NCBI GenBank assembly: GCA_024291935.2
Contig: CM044312.1
Coordinates: 75,969,001 to 76,033,000, forward strand
Length of the DNA: 64,000 bases
Direction of reading: 5' to 3'
DNA from: Okapia johnstoni
Taxonomy: Eukaryota > Chordata > Mammalia > Artiodactyla > Giraffidae
The position numbers and the translations under genes are program-made. The notes below the pieces were generated by a model, which worked only from the letters and a program-made list of their open reading frames with translations, had not been told where the DNA came from and did not search any database. Positions 45,516 to 56,655 of this stretch are shown here, piece by piece. Position 1 is the stretch's first letter, and the number at the start of each line of letters is the position of its first letter.

Positions 45516-46385
45516 TTTTAATGCAATAATATTAATGTGATGATATTAAAAGTAATATAAATAAATAATACACTCATGATTAGCTACAATTAATGCAATT
45601 GCATAACAAAATAATAGGGTACATATTAGTTAATATTTTTATTTTATAATGAATGTCATAATATGCCTTTAAAATGCATTAACTATAATGTGTATTTCAT
45701 ACTATAACATAATAAATATGTAAAAAGTAAGCTGTCTGACTATTAAAAAGAAATGCTTCAATATTAGGAACTTTTTTTAACTCTAGAGGTAAAGAACTAA
45801 ATAAGCTCTAAAACAGAGAAAAGATACAAGAAGTTTAATACACAAAAAATAGATTTATAGTTTTCCAAAAATAAATCATCCACTTGTAAGTTTAAAGAGA
45901 TTGCTTATTGATGACAATCTTTTAATAAGATGAATTTGTCATAAAATAAAACTAAGACAAAATATACTATAACTTTTAAAATTTAACATTCATTAAAATA
46001 CAAAAAATGAGAACCTTATAGATTTTAGGTCACAGGAAAAGGTTAGTTAGAATATTTTCTTTCTTTTCTTGATTGTGATGTAACTCTGGGAAATGCCAAC
46101 ATTGATAGATATGAAAGTTAGGAAGATGTGTACCTAGATGGAGAAGGGTGAACTGCATCATAACTTGAAAACATTGTGCTTAAGACCCTTCTATTGATCT
46201 ACTATCACAAGATAATATGCTACTATCCCACGTAAGCATTCCTATTGAGAAGAGATCAGCTGATCAAACAACATAAAGATTTTAGGCTGATTGGCAATGT
46301 AAATAAATATCATCATGATAAAACTCTTTCAGGATTTGACTGCCACGAGCTCCAAATACTAAATAAATAAAGTGCACATACATGA

Positions 46386-46388
<3 letters not shown>
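45516..46388. other. AT-rich single-copy DNA, no gene seen
   Basis: No recognised repeat or gene. Confidence 0.4.

Positions 46389-46432
<44 letters not shown>
46389..46432. repeat. (CA)22 microsatellite
   Basis: The longest uninterrupted CA run in the window, not attached to a SINE. Confidence 0.97.
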
Positions 46433-46435
<3 letters not shown>

Positions 46436-47849
46436 TTAGGAAATTTTCAAATAAGAAGGTAAAACCTAGATGACCAAAGGAAAACATTCTACTTTTAGAG
46501 CAAAATATCATTTTTATCATGGAATTCTAAAACAATAAAGAACTAATCAATGTATGCATTAAGTATATTTCAGGACATAGTCACAACAAAATGAACAGAA
46601 CTAGAACATAACTGATGATCTAAAAATTATAGCAAACAACCAGTCTTCTACTTATGAAAATCAACAATTAAAGGTCTTATTTTCTAACGTTGTGATGTTA
46701 ATTTTACTGTATATATTTATTACACTATATTGTATGATTATATTATACCTTTTATTTTATTTTCTTGCTTCTTCAGTTAAAATTTTAATTGCTGGATCAC
46801 AGGAATCATTTGTGTATTCTTTTGTATTATTCACATGAGCTAAACATCAGCTGTACATCTAGTATCAAATATATATTTATTGAGCAAAATATGTACATAA
46901 TGTTTCATCATATGTACATAATGTTTCATAATGTTATGTATATATTGCATAGGAAATAAAACACATATATTGCACAAATATGGTGCATCATTTGTTTTAG
47001 TAACCAGAAGAGTGTCATGTAAACAGACAGCTTAAAAAACTACTGATATTGATATAGTAACAGGTTAGAATTCTTACTTCTAAATAAATGTTAAAGTGGG
47101 AAACATCTATTTAAATCATAGATAATAATCCTTGTTCTATATGTTGCGATTTATAATAAATATATTGTAGCAATAAAGTTTTGCAAATATGTAGCAACAT
47201 CAAATTGTAATGCTAATAAAAATGTTTTTCAAAGTTCTTTTGAAAGTATGTATGGCTCATTACACTATGAGAATTGTTAGCTGATATGAGTCATTATGAA
47301 AGTTTGACAGATGGAAAAATAAAAGACTCAGAGATACAGTCATTCCTGATGGATTGAAGCCAGGACACTGCAAACACTCGACCAGTAGTTATGAATTCAT
47401 GCATGTTGTCCTCTGCCACTCACTTTAACTTTCAAGAATACTACTTTTTAATATTAGCACATTTTTATAGCAATAATACCTATCTACATCATTTTGTTTA
47501 GAGGACTGCCATGTTTTGTGCTTGGCATGCTTTTGCCAAGCCTTCTCCCTCTCTGATTAAATAAGCTTTAGATATTAAATGCTTAATAAAAGATAGGAGT
47601 AAAACTAAACAAAATATTACCTTCAAAGTAATTAATATGTCGACCTTTTTCTTAGCTTAAGTAACACTTTAGTAAAGGGGAGTTTAAGTCTTTTTTAAAC
47701 TGTTATTTTATTCTGTTGCTAGAGTTGTTTAAAGATTATCTATAATTAATTATTAATTCAACTATGCTTATAAGCACAATGCTGTCTTCTAAATCTATTA
47801 TCGTTGGTATTGAAAAGGATTTGGTAAAGTTAATGTAACATTACCTCTT
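46433..47849. other. AT-rich single-copy DNA, no gene seen
   Basis: A weak antisense MIR-like patch lies near 47300-47400 ('tgacagatggaaaaataaaa'). Nothing else recognised. Confidence 0.35.
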
Positions 47850-48200
47850 GTCTTGACAAAGAAATGTCACTCCTGCCCTAGAGATATTTAAATGTACCCT
47901 GAATAAAAAAGTCTCTTCAGTGTTTCCATGTTATCATCACAAATAACTAGCTCAGCATTTATAGTTATCAGCATTATGGAAATAGCCAGGAGGGCTAATT
48001 AGCTTATTTGGAAAATGTAAATTCAGAAAGATTGATAAGCTCCTTTGTAAACTAAATTTTAGCCATCATTACACCTCAAGGGATGAGGCTGTCAATTATC
48101 TATATATTTTATGTCCTTAAGTTTTATTGAGTTGTATCACACGCCTTTTGAGTAGGATTTCTGTCTTAGTAATTAGCATGGACTACCTAGTTTAAAATCC
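47850..48200. other. Candidate conserved non-coding element
   Basis: Repeat-free block with several TAAT-core homeodomain-type words: 'ggctaattagctta' at 47993 and 'agtaattagcatgg' at 48168. It also has 'gaggctgtcaattatct' at 48086. Enhancer status is inferred from composition only. Confidence 0.3.
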
Positions 48201-48765
48201 ACTACGTGCAATATGTAGAGAAAACTGTAAAAGATTAGCAACTTCAAATAAGAAGAGCAGTATAATGCACTGAGTGGATTCTGAAGCTGGACTCAATGTG
48301 CATGATGCACTTCAGGAAGATGATTTCTCCCACACTTTGGCCTCTCAGTTTGCTGAATTCTTTTTCTGCAGTAATCTTATCTTCCAACCTGTTTCAGCTG
48401 TACAGTATCACACTGATACTGCAGTGTTCGACATGGCAGACACATGGATATTCATATTTAATTAAAATTGAATACAATGTACAATTAAAATTTCATTCCT
48501 CAGTTGCACTAAATACATTTCAAGGGTTCAGTATCTATGTGTGCCTAATGGCCATCACATTGTACAGTTCAGATAGAGAACATTTCTATCATCACAGAAA
48601 ATTTCACTGGCTAGTACTGCTGTAGACATTGCATTCAATAACTGTAATCTTGCCCCATGCTCAACTGCATGCACTGTACTTTTATCAACACCTCCTATAT
48701 TTTCAGCTTACTCTTTGTTTTATTATGACTTCAAAAATATTTTTATTCTATCAGGTACTCTAATT
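48201..48765. other. Single-copy DNA, no gene seen
   Basis: Overlapping open frames at 48274-48465 and 48296-48625 have no recognisable domain, no splice-site context and no codon bias I can see. Confidence 0.4.
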
Positions 48766-49228
48766 CATCAGTTCCCAAACTTTTAAATCTCAGGAACACT
48801 TTACCCTTTAAAAAAATTTCTGAGTGCCAGAAAGCTTTTATTTATGTGGCTGTCTACTGCTTTTTGTTGTAGCATAAGTAAAAAATTGAAATAATTTAAA
48901 TGTTTATTAACAATATAAATATAACTTTTAACATCAATTGGGAAAACCATTGTATTTCCCAAGCAAAAATAAACTTTAAGAGAAAAGTAACCCAATTTTA
49001 TATTTTGAAAATCTCTTTAAAAGAATGCAGATGGATTCTCCTATGTTTCTGTCATTAGGTTTTGATATATACATCATGAACTTCTATAAAACTCCACTGT
49101 AGATTTATGAGAACATAAGAGTGAAAAGGCAAGTAGCATGTTAGTAGTATAATGAAAACAGTTGGGATTCCTTGAAAAGATCTTGGAGTACCTCCAGGGG
49201 TTTCCAAACCACACACTGAGAACTACCA
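48766..49228 (-). repeat. Old hAT-like DNA transposon remnant
   Basis: The left end 'cagttcccaaacttttaaat' and right end 'ccaaaccacacactgagaac' resemble the terminal inverted repeats (CAGTGGTTCTCAA type) of non-autonomous hAT/Charlie elements. The internal 'gtgccagaaagcttttattt' and 'agatggattctcctatg' blocks are also in order. The TSD is unclear. Confidence 0.5.
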
Positions 49229-49549
49229 TTCGAGATGCTACCATCTTTTCTTTGTTCCTTACTGCATTAGGTCCTCTATCTCCTTTTACCCAGTTTAGCA
49301 CTCCTTTGTATACAAAATTAATTTTATTACCTAGATTTCTTTATCACACTAGTTTTAGCCACAACTGTGGTAAATACTTTTCTGCCCTATTCCACAGCTG
49401 CTTCTGTGAAGATTAAAGCTGGGGAAAAGACACTTGATCATGTGGACTGATCTCATTTCATGCCCTTTAACCTCAAAAGGACTCTCAGTATCACCAGATA
49501 CTAATACTATGCATCATAAACTCTTAAATGTCTATTTGCTAGTTTCTCC
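49229..49549. other. Single-copy DNA, no gene seen
   Basis: No recognised repeat or gene. Confidence 0.4.
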
Positions 49550-49559
49550 TTTAACCCTT

Positions 49560-49919
49560 CAGTTCAGTTCAGTCACTCAGTTGTGTCCAACTCTTTGTGA
49601 ACCCATGGAATGCAGCAGGCCAGTCTTCCCTGTCCATCACCAACTCCCAGAGCTTACTCAAGCTCATGTCCATCGAGTCGGTGATGCCACCCAACCATCT
49701 CATCCTCTGTCGTCCTCTTCTCCTCCTGCCTTCAATCTTTCCCAACATCAGGGTCTTTTCCAATGAGTCTGTTTTTCACATCGTGTGGCCAAAGTATTGT
49801 AGTTTCAGCTTCAGCCTTAGTCATTCCAATGAATATTCAGGACTGATTTCCTTTAGAATTGACTGGTTGGATCTCCTTGCAATCCAAGAGACTTTCAAGA
49901 GACTTCTCCAACACCACAG
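49560..49919 (-). mobile_element. BovB LINE 3' end, 5'-truncated
   Basis: A 360-bp antisense copy flanked by a 10-bp TSD, tttaaccctt (49550-49559 and 49920-49929). The minus-strand frame 49569-49763 encodes the BovB C-terminus ([20 protein letters not shown]). The 5' end of the element is the 'actgtggtgttggagaag' block. Confidence 0.93.
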
Positions 49920-49929
49920 TTTAACCCTT

Positions 49930-50338
49930 AACACCCCAAATTTCTTCCCTTATGTGCACTCTCAATCAACAGCCTCCAACCTGATTGAGGAAGGCATGCA
50001 TTCAGGGAACTTCTGCAGACTCACACCAGCTACTGTACCTCCTTCAGCATTTATCCATTCATATGTGATCTCTGCTGCTATCGAAGACCATGGAAGAGCA
50101 CTCCACAAGCCTGTCTAAAGTCAATGGTTCTGTGGGAGCACAGATACTACCCTCTCTTCTCTACACCAGTACTTCTTCCCTTTCCCTTTGACATCATCGA
50201 TATCCTTCTCTATTGGATCATTCTCATCATCATCAACACAAGCTGCTAAGTTCTTTCTGTTGATCCCATTTACATGTAGCTACTTATGTAGTAAAAATGT
50301 TCAAAAAGTCATATAAGCTCTTTTTTCAAATTCACTTT
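49930..50338. other. Single-copy DNA, no gene seen
   Basis: No recognised repeat or gene. Confidence 0.4.
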
Positions 50339-50350
50339 CAATTCATTCTT

Positions 50351-50627
50351 GCTGCTGCTAAGTCACTTTAGTTGTGTCCGACTCTGTGCAACCCCATAGA
50401 CGGCAGCCCACCAGGCTCCCCCGTCCCTGGGATTCTCCAGGCAAGAACACTGGAGTGGGTTGCCATTTCCTTCTCCAGTGCAGAAAAGTGAAAAGTGAAA
50501 AGTGAAAGTGAATTCGTTCAGTCGTGTCTGACTCTTCGCGACCGTATGGACTGCAGCCTACCAGGCTCCTCCATCCATGGGATTTTCCAGGCACGAGTAC
50601 TGGAGTGGGTTGCCATTGCCTTTTTTG
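50351..50627 (-). mobile_element. Bov-A2 dimeric SINE, young
   Basis: Two antisense Bov-A monomers separated by a 'gaaaagtgaaaagtgaaa' linker, starting at the (gct)n tail. Perfect 12-bp TSD caattcattctt at 50339-50350 and 50628-50639. Few mutations. Confidence 0.95.
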
Positions 50628-50639
50628 CAATTCATTCTT

Positions 50640-50849
50640 AAACATACTCTAATCAAGCTTTTCTTCCTATCGTCTCAGAAACTGCTTCTGTCAGTTCCCC
50701 AAACCAATACTTAGTTTCCAGTTCTCCCTATGGTTGATTTATCAAAGTATTTGACACAATCAATTACCTTTCCCTTTGGATGTGTCAAGGAAGTGTGTAA
50801 TTTCCTCGGTTCTGTCTCATCACAACAAAAATTTGAAGTGATAGATCAG
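50640..50849. other. Short single-copy stretch
   Basis: No feature recognised. Confidence 0.4.
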
Positions 50850-51205
50850 TGTTACAGCTCATGGACAGACCAGTGTCACAGCTCTCGGATGTAGCTCCAT
50901 GTTACAGCTCAGTTTTATTTAGAAAATAAGGGAAAATACATCCTGAGGTGTGAGGGCATGACGACCCAAAAGACGCAAAGAGGAGAGAGACCCCCAGCCC
51001 TTTGGCTCCTCTTTTTATATGTTTTTTCTCCTCCCCCTGGGCCTGTCCTATGTAAATTGGGCTAGCCAGGAGTGCTGTTTGTTCTACCTGAGGTCCTCAC
51101 TCTGGTCCTCGGACCTTCTTTGTTCTATTTTCGCGGGCTTTTCCCTTCCTTGTCTTTTAGCCACTGCCATTCTGGAATTCTTTTTGCTATTCTAATTACC
51201 TAACA
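50850..51205 (-). repeat. Solo LTR of an ERV1-type endogenous retrovirus
   Basis: A 356-bp unit with TGTTA...TAACA termini. On the minus strand a TATA box (TATAAAAAG) lies at 51011-51020 and a polyadenylation signal (AATAAA) at 50914-50919, about 100 bp downstream, as expected for U3-R. Diverged 'acagctc' repeats lie at the U5 end (50854-50910). There are no gag, pol or env sequences and no second LTR nearby, so this is a recombination-derived solo LTR. No matching TSD was identified. Confidence 0.7.
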
Positions 51206-51299
51206 GATGCATACTTTTTCCTGTCTTCCAGGACACTGCTTTCCTATGCTGTTTCCCCCGCTTCTACCTGATCTCTTAATTTCTGAGTATGTAAATCTC
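51206..51299. other. Short single-copy stretch
   Basis: No feature recognised. Confidence 0.35.
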
Positions 51300-51660
51300 A
51301 TAGTCCTTCATCTTCTCTTCTCTATCTATACTTGCTATTTTGGTGATCTTATGCAGATTTTAACATCACCTCTATGCTGTTAATTTCCAAATTAAAATCT
51401 TCAAGCCAAATCTCTCTGTTGAACACTAGATTTGTATAGCCAAATACACACTCTCTTCACATCTCCACTTAGAGGTCACATAGATTACTTACATTAATTT
51501 TCAATTATGATCTCTATCTACAGGCTTTCTCCTCTTGGTAGTTAGTAAATTTTTCCTTAGCAGTGCTCAGAGCAAAGACAGGATCCTCATTGATGGCTTC
51601 CTTTCTCTTCATCCCTCATTCAGTCTATCATCAAACCCTGCCTGTTACCTCTGCTAAAAT
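51300..51660 (+). repeat. L2/CR1-clade LINE fragment (RT region)
   Basis: Sense RT region. 'acctctatgctgttaatttc' occupies the place of the HLYADD-type motif C in decayed form, followed by 'caagccaaatctctctgttg' and 'cttcacatctccacttagag', the blocks downstream of YADD in these LINEs. Confidence 0.6.
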
Positions 51661-53055
51661 GTGGCCAAGAAAGTGAACATTAATGGGTGAGAAACTTAGT
51701 ATGGCTAAGAAACTGAACTTTAAATGTTACTTAATTTGAATTAAATTAAATTAATAGTCACCTATGACTGGTAACTGCCATATTAGCATTAGATCTAGAT
51801 TAAATAGTAAAATTGTAAACATTGTCTAAGTACTGGGGAAACATAACTAATAATAATAGCAAATATATATAAAAGAAAGTAAGACAGGAAAGAAGAAAGA
51901 ATATAAACCTGTCAAGACGAAGAGAATGCAAAAGGATCCTTGAGTGCTAGGCTCATGTATATGTTGCACGCACGTGCTTGGCACAGAATAAGTACTAAGT
52001 ATATACTGAGTGAATGTTGCCATTAATGGTTTTACATGTTATGCCTTCAATTAGTAGACCATAAGGCAGGTTAAGATTGTGTATGTTTTTTGTATTTTTT
52101 TTGTGTATGGTTTCTCTTTTGTTTCTACTGTTTTCAAATCCAAAGAATTAATGTTTTATGTCACAACTTAGAAAAATACATCATTCTTTACCATTGTTCA
52201 CAAAAATGTTTTAGGTGGTTTTATGTCCCTTATTGTTTTCTTAACATGCAACCCTTTGCATATGAAGTACGATGTGGTTTATATGATAAAGTTATTTGCT
52301 GCTGACTTATGGGATTGCAATTATCCACAATCAGACACAGAATGTGTTCTCAATCACTGGAGAGGGACCAAGTTTCTTTATATATTATTTAGATGATCTT
52401 AAGTCTCTGGATATATTACAGATTAAATGCATTTTCTCTAACAAAAATATTGCTGTCAATGGAACTTATTACTTCTTGTGGCTTTGCCAATACATTCATT
52501 TCTAGTACTTAGAAGGATCTAAGTTTCCTAAAGTTTTCTGTTGGTTAAGTATGATGCATTTTACTTTAAGGGATTTCTGCCAGAATAAAAGCCATATATA
52601 AAAAAAAGTACCTGCATTGTCTTTAAAACTTTGCTTGTTGACTGCCTAAAAGGAAAGCAAATAGGAAATACCTAAGGAAGATTCTGTTATTTCATTCACT
52701 GATATAGTTAATTCATGGAGAACTCTTTTCTCTGTGTGATAGCATTAGGAACTGCTTTAGGGATACATTTACAAATCTCAGAACTATTAGGTGGCAAAAT
52801 GTGTAGCTTTTACCAAAATAAGAACTTTTCAATAATGGTCTGTAATGATCTATGCTACAGAATAATGCATATTAGATGTTACAGTGTTTTTTTTTCTTTA
52901 TTGATTTTTATCAAGTTTAGTTGCCTCCTATACTTCTCTGCTTAAACGTGGATGTTTAAAATTCAGAATTGTATGGGAAAAAAGCTTAAAATAAATGTTT
53001 AAAATTCAACAAATTTTGGAGAAAATAGTTATATTGTTTTATTTTACTTTTTTTT
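51661..53055. other. AT-rich DNA, possible old DNA-transposon patch at 51690-51810
   Basis: 'agtcacctatgactggtaac' followed by 'tgccatattagcattagat' resembles the end of an old non-autonomous DNA transposon. The rest is unrecognised, and open frames at 52090-52505 and 52715-52945 have no domain. Confidence 0.3.
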
Positions 53056-53071
53056 TTTTTTCGTTCTACCA

Positions 53072-53214
53072 GTTTATTGCTACCAACCCATCTCCCTCCA
53101 CCCTCATGCACGCGTGCTCAGTCATGTAACCCCATGGACTGCAGCCCACCAGGCTCCTCTGTCCATGGACTTTTCCAGGCAAGAATACTGGAGTGGGTTG
53201 CCATTTCCTTCTCC
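53072..53214 (-). mobile_element. Bov-A SINE with unusual 3' extension and poly(A)
   Basis: Flanked by a perfect 16-bp TSD, gttttattttactttt (53056-53071 and 53215-53230). Read on the minus strand it has a Bov-A body, a shortened tail, about 45 bp of extra sequence ('agggagatgggttggtagca') and a poly(A) run (T-run on the plus strand). The poly(A) end distinguishes it from the other SINEs here, which end in CA, GCA or similar repeats. Confidence 0.85.
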
Positions 53215-53312
53215 GTTTTATTTTACTTTTAGGCAAGCCTGCCCTTTTGGTTCTCTGGAAAAGTGAGGATTCTGCTTTTTACATTATTGATCTATTAATC
53301 ACATCTACCTAA

Positions 53313-53349
53313 CGTGTGTGTGTGTGTGTGTCTGTGTCTGTGTGTGTGT
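53313..53349. repeat. (TG)n microsatellite, interrupted
   Basis: TG run with two TC interruptions. Confidence 0.93.
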
Positions 53350-54162
53350 TTATATCTACTTATATCTGGTACTTTCTAAAGCAAAAAAAAAAAACAACAA
53401 CCCAGAATGTACTCTTTAACTATATTCAATATCATATCAGATGGAAGCAAAATGTGGATTATTCTCTCTTGGAAAATAAACAGAAACCACTTCTCTTAAC
53501 ATAAAATAAAAGCATCCTAAACATAAAATTTTAAGCTTCTTAAAAGTTTCTGCATGGACTATATCTTCTGGGATAAATTATCTTCTGGGGTAAATTTTCC
53601 CTAATAAAATGTAGTTGACTTGTATTAAGACCAAACCATGTTTTACTTTATAACATGCTAAACTTATCCCTCCTATGAGATAGCAGTCTCCTCTTTGTTC
53701 TTGCTCCTTTCTGACTCTTTAAAGATTGTTTTTAAAGTTCTAATACATACAGGCTAATAGGATATTTTCACCTTTTCAATCTCATCACATTAGTTAAAAA
53801 CAAATTTGATGTCAGTCTGTAACCCACAGTAAATAACTTCATTACCTTTCTAGAAAAAAATGATCACAACCTAAGAGTATGATCACACCATAACTGTGAT
53901 CAGTGGATGTATTCCTAGAATTGAAGTTGATGTGATCATGTTGCTAGGCTGACATAACATTTACAAAACTGAGACTCCTTCCTTGTTTTGGTGCATCATC
54001 TATGCAGGTGTAAGTCTGCTCACACCCACACATGTTCATCTACTCACTTGTAAGAAATGTAGTCACTCTGGCTTAGTTTAGATTTATCTACAGAAGTTTT
54101 AAAAATAAATTTCAGTGCTTCAATATAACTTAAATGTTTGTAGAAAAAATTCATAAGGTTTT
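53350..54162. other. Single-copy DNA, no gene seen
   Basis: No recognised repeat or gene. Confidence 0.4.
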
Positions 54163-54173
54163 TATTTAAAAAC

Positions 54174-54453
54174 TGCTGCTGCTGCTGCTGCTAAGTCGCT
54201 TCAGTCGTGTCCGACTCTGTGTGACCCCATAGACGGCAGCCCACCAGGCTCCGCCATCCTTGGGATTCTCCAGGCAAGAATACTGGAGTGGGTTGCCATT
54301 TCCTTCTTCAGTGCATGAATGGGAAAAGTGAAAGTGAAGTCGCTCAGTCGTGTCCGACTCTTAGAGACCCCATGGACTATAGCCTACCAGGCTCCTCTGT
54401 CCATGGGATTTTCCAGGCAAGAGTACTGGAGTGGGGTGCCATTGCCTTCTCCA
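54174..54453 (-). mobile_element. Bov-A2 dimeric SINE with (CTG)n end
   Basis: Antisense dimer starting with seven CTG/GCT units at its 3' tail. Perfect 11-bp TSD tatttaaaaac at 54163-54173 and 54454-54464. The linker 'gggaaaagtgaaagtgaa' separates the monomers. Confidence 0.95.
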
Positions 54454-54464
54454 TATTTAAAAAC

Positions 54465-54785
54465 ATTTGCATGCAAATCTAAATAGAAATTTACCAGAAA
54501 GAACCTTATAGATTATCTAAATTATCTAACTATTAAAAATCTGTAACATAGGGAATTAAGGAAACTTAGACACAAAGTACATGCTATCTTTTAACCAAAG
54601 CTGATCAAGGCAGATGGAAATAAAACCAGGAGTGTTGGTTAGAGTACATCTAGAATTTCACATTCAGTGTTAGATGCTCCTTTTAAAGCTGTGTTTATAA
54701 GCTAGACAGCATTAGAAGACAGTGACAGGGAAAATGAGGACTCCAAATTAAATGAATTTATATACTAATTTCTTTATATATTTTC
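54465..54785. other. Single-copy DNA, no gene seen
   Basis: No recognised repeat or gene. Confidence 0.4.
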
Positions 54786-54793
54786 CCCTTGTT

Positions 54794-54999
54794 GTGGGCT
54801 TCCCCAATGGCTAGGTAGATAAAGAATCTGCCTGCAATGCAGGAGACACACAAGACTAAAGTTCAATCCCTGGGTCAGGAAGATCCCCTGGAAAAGGAAA
54901 TGGCAACTCACTCCAGTATTTTTGCCGGGATAATCCGTGGCAGGCTAAGTCCATGTGGTCACAAAGAGTGGGACATGATGGAGTGACTAAGCACACACA
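54794..54999 (+). mobile_element. Bov-tA SINE, full length
   Basis: Sense copy from 'gtgggcttccccaatggcta' to 'gagtgactaagcacacacac'. Short TSD cccttgtt at 54786-54793 and 55000-55007. Moderately diverged. Confidence 0.92.
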
Positions 55000-55007
55000 C
55001 CCTTGTT

Positions 55008-55649
55008 TTAGTCCACAATTGTTTTGAGGTAGATATATGTAGGTAGAAATTCAAAAAGAATGAATTGTCAAGAGCAAGAGCAAAATTAAAACATGCAATG
55101 ATTACATAGTAACGTAAGTTTTAATAACTATGTAGGATGTTGTGGACACATGGCCTCTTTTAGAGTTCTAGAGTTTTCTAAAATTCACTTAAGAAATATG
55201 GTTATCAATCTGACTCACAATGTTTCAAAAGGGGAAAAAATGCATTGTGTATTACTCAGGTTCTTCCTGGCACTAGGCCTGAGACAAATGACTCATGTGG
55301 TTCTTTATATTGGGAACACTGAGTAATGTCAAAGGCAATGTCCTCAACAACATTTCTCCAATAAATAAAGTAACAGGTTCCATCTGGCACTCATGGTATC
55401 CCATAGTGTAAGACCAGGACGGAATACTGTGGAGAGCATTCTTTCAAGGAGCCAAGACCATGTTACATACACACAGAATTTTATGCACATTAGTTTGATT
55501 CAGAGATAAAACCTAACTATCAAAATATGGATGACTTCAGAGCAAGACACTGGGCATGCTGAGGATATTTTGGTGATGGGGAAGGAGAGTGGAGGAAGTT
55601 GTGTGAGCTGGACAACTGAGTATTTGTTTATCTGTTTCCCCCAGTATTT
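55008..55649. other. Single-copy DNA, no gene seen
   Basis: No recognised repeat or gene. Confidence 0.4.
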
Positions 55650-55855
55650 GTGCCTGGGGCCAGGCCGCTTGCATTTAATTCTACCTGTGCTACTTATTGC
55701 CTGTATAACTTGAACAGTCAAAGCCCCCTGTACTCCTTGGGGGATCATGATATTTCTACTTCATAAAACTGTTGTGAGAATAGAAGGAGTAAACACAAGT
55801 TAAGTCCTGTGAAAGGAGCCTGGCATCCATCAGAGACTGCATAACTGTTACTTTA
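55650..55855 (+). repeat. MIR SINE
   Basis: 'taattctacctgtgctactt', 'acttcataaaactgttgtga' and 'ggagcctggcatccatcaga' are MIR blocks in order. Confidence 0.7.
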
Positions 55856-56039
55856 TCCTCAGAGCTGAGAAGGGCTAATACAAGAAGTGATAGGCTTGTT
55901 CTGTTTGAGAGGTGGAATTAGGATAAATTCTGTCAATCCTCAGTGTTTAAGAGCTTTGTCTTTGCTAATTTGCCCACTCACTAAATTTATTTGTAAACTC
56001 CAAATTAATATTAGGGTGAGCCTCTTAGTTACATGCAGA

Positions 56040-56150
56040 CACGTTCTGAGTGGCAAAATATGCGTCACCCATCGGGCATATTCTCCACTGAGGCTAAACA
56101 AGGCGAAGCTCCGCCTTGCTTCAGCTTTTACACTATCGAAAAACGGCCTT
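56040..56150. other. CpG-rich pocket with a hairpin-like inverted repeat
   Basis: Seven CpGs occur in about 110 bp, in a region where CpG is otherwise rare. The 7-bp inverted repeat caaggcg/cgccttg, with a 6-bp loop, lies at 56099-56118, and a CRE-like TGCGTCA at 56061-56067. I recognise no repeat family here. Confidence 0.5.
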
Positions 56151-56234
56151 TTCATTGTCTCCTTACTGCCTTCTCTCCCCCCACACCCACACTTTTGTGC
56201 TTTTTTTTTTTTTTTGTAGCTTTGCTGTTTAAAA

Positions 56235-56655
56235 TTTGCAGCAACATGGATTGGCCTGGAGATTATCATACTAAGCGAAGTAAGTGAGACAGAGAAAGAC
56301 AAATATCACATAAAATTGCTTATATGCAGAATCTAAAAACAATGATACAAATTAGCTTATTTACAAAACAGAAACAGACTCACAGACTGAGAGAAGGAGC
56401 TCATGGTAATCAGGGGGAAGGGGCTGGGGGGAGGAATGCATTGGGAGTTTGGGATTGACATGTACACAAAGACTTGTTTTTTAGCACAGGAAACTCTACC
56501 CAATATTCTGTAATAATCTAAGTGGAAAAAGAACTTGATAAACAATAGATAAATGCATATGTATAACTGAATCACTTTGCTGTGCATCTGACACTAAGAC
56601 AACATTGTTAATCAACCATGCTGCAATATAAAATAAAAATTTTAATAAATAAATT
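56235..56655 (+). mobile_element. Ruminant L1 3' end, sense
   Basis: Starts in the end of ORF2 ('caacatggattggcctggag', 'actaagcgaagtaagtgaga'), continues through the 3' UTR ('agcttatttacaaaacagaa', 'gtataactgaatcactttgc') and ends in an A-rich tail 'aataaaaattttaataaata'. Confidence 0.85.

Noticed and set aside
49597..50118. 173-codon plus-strand open frame crossing the BovB boundary
   Set aside because: Its first half is antisense BovB and its second half single-copy DNA with no domain. A chance fusion frame.
55940..56302. Overlapping 84-120 codon frames near the CpG pocket, as a small gene
   Set aside because: Frames on both strands compete, none has a domain or splice context, and one runs through a T-run and into L1.
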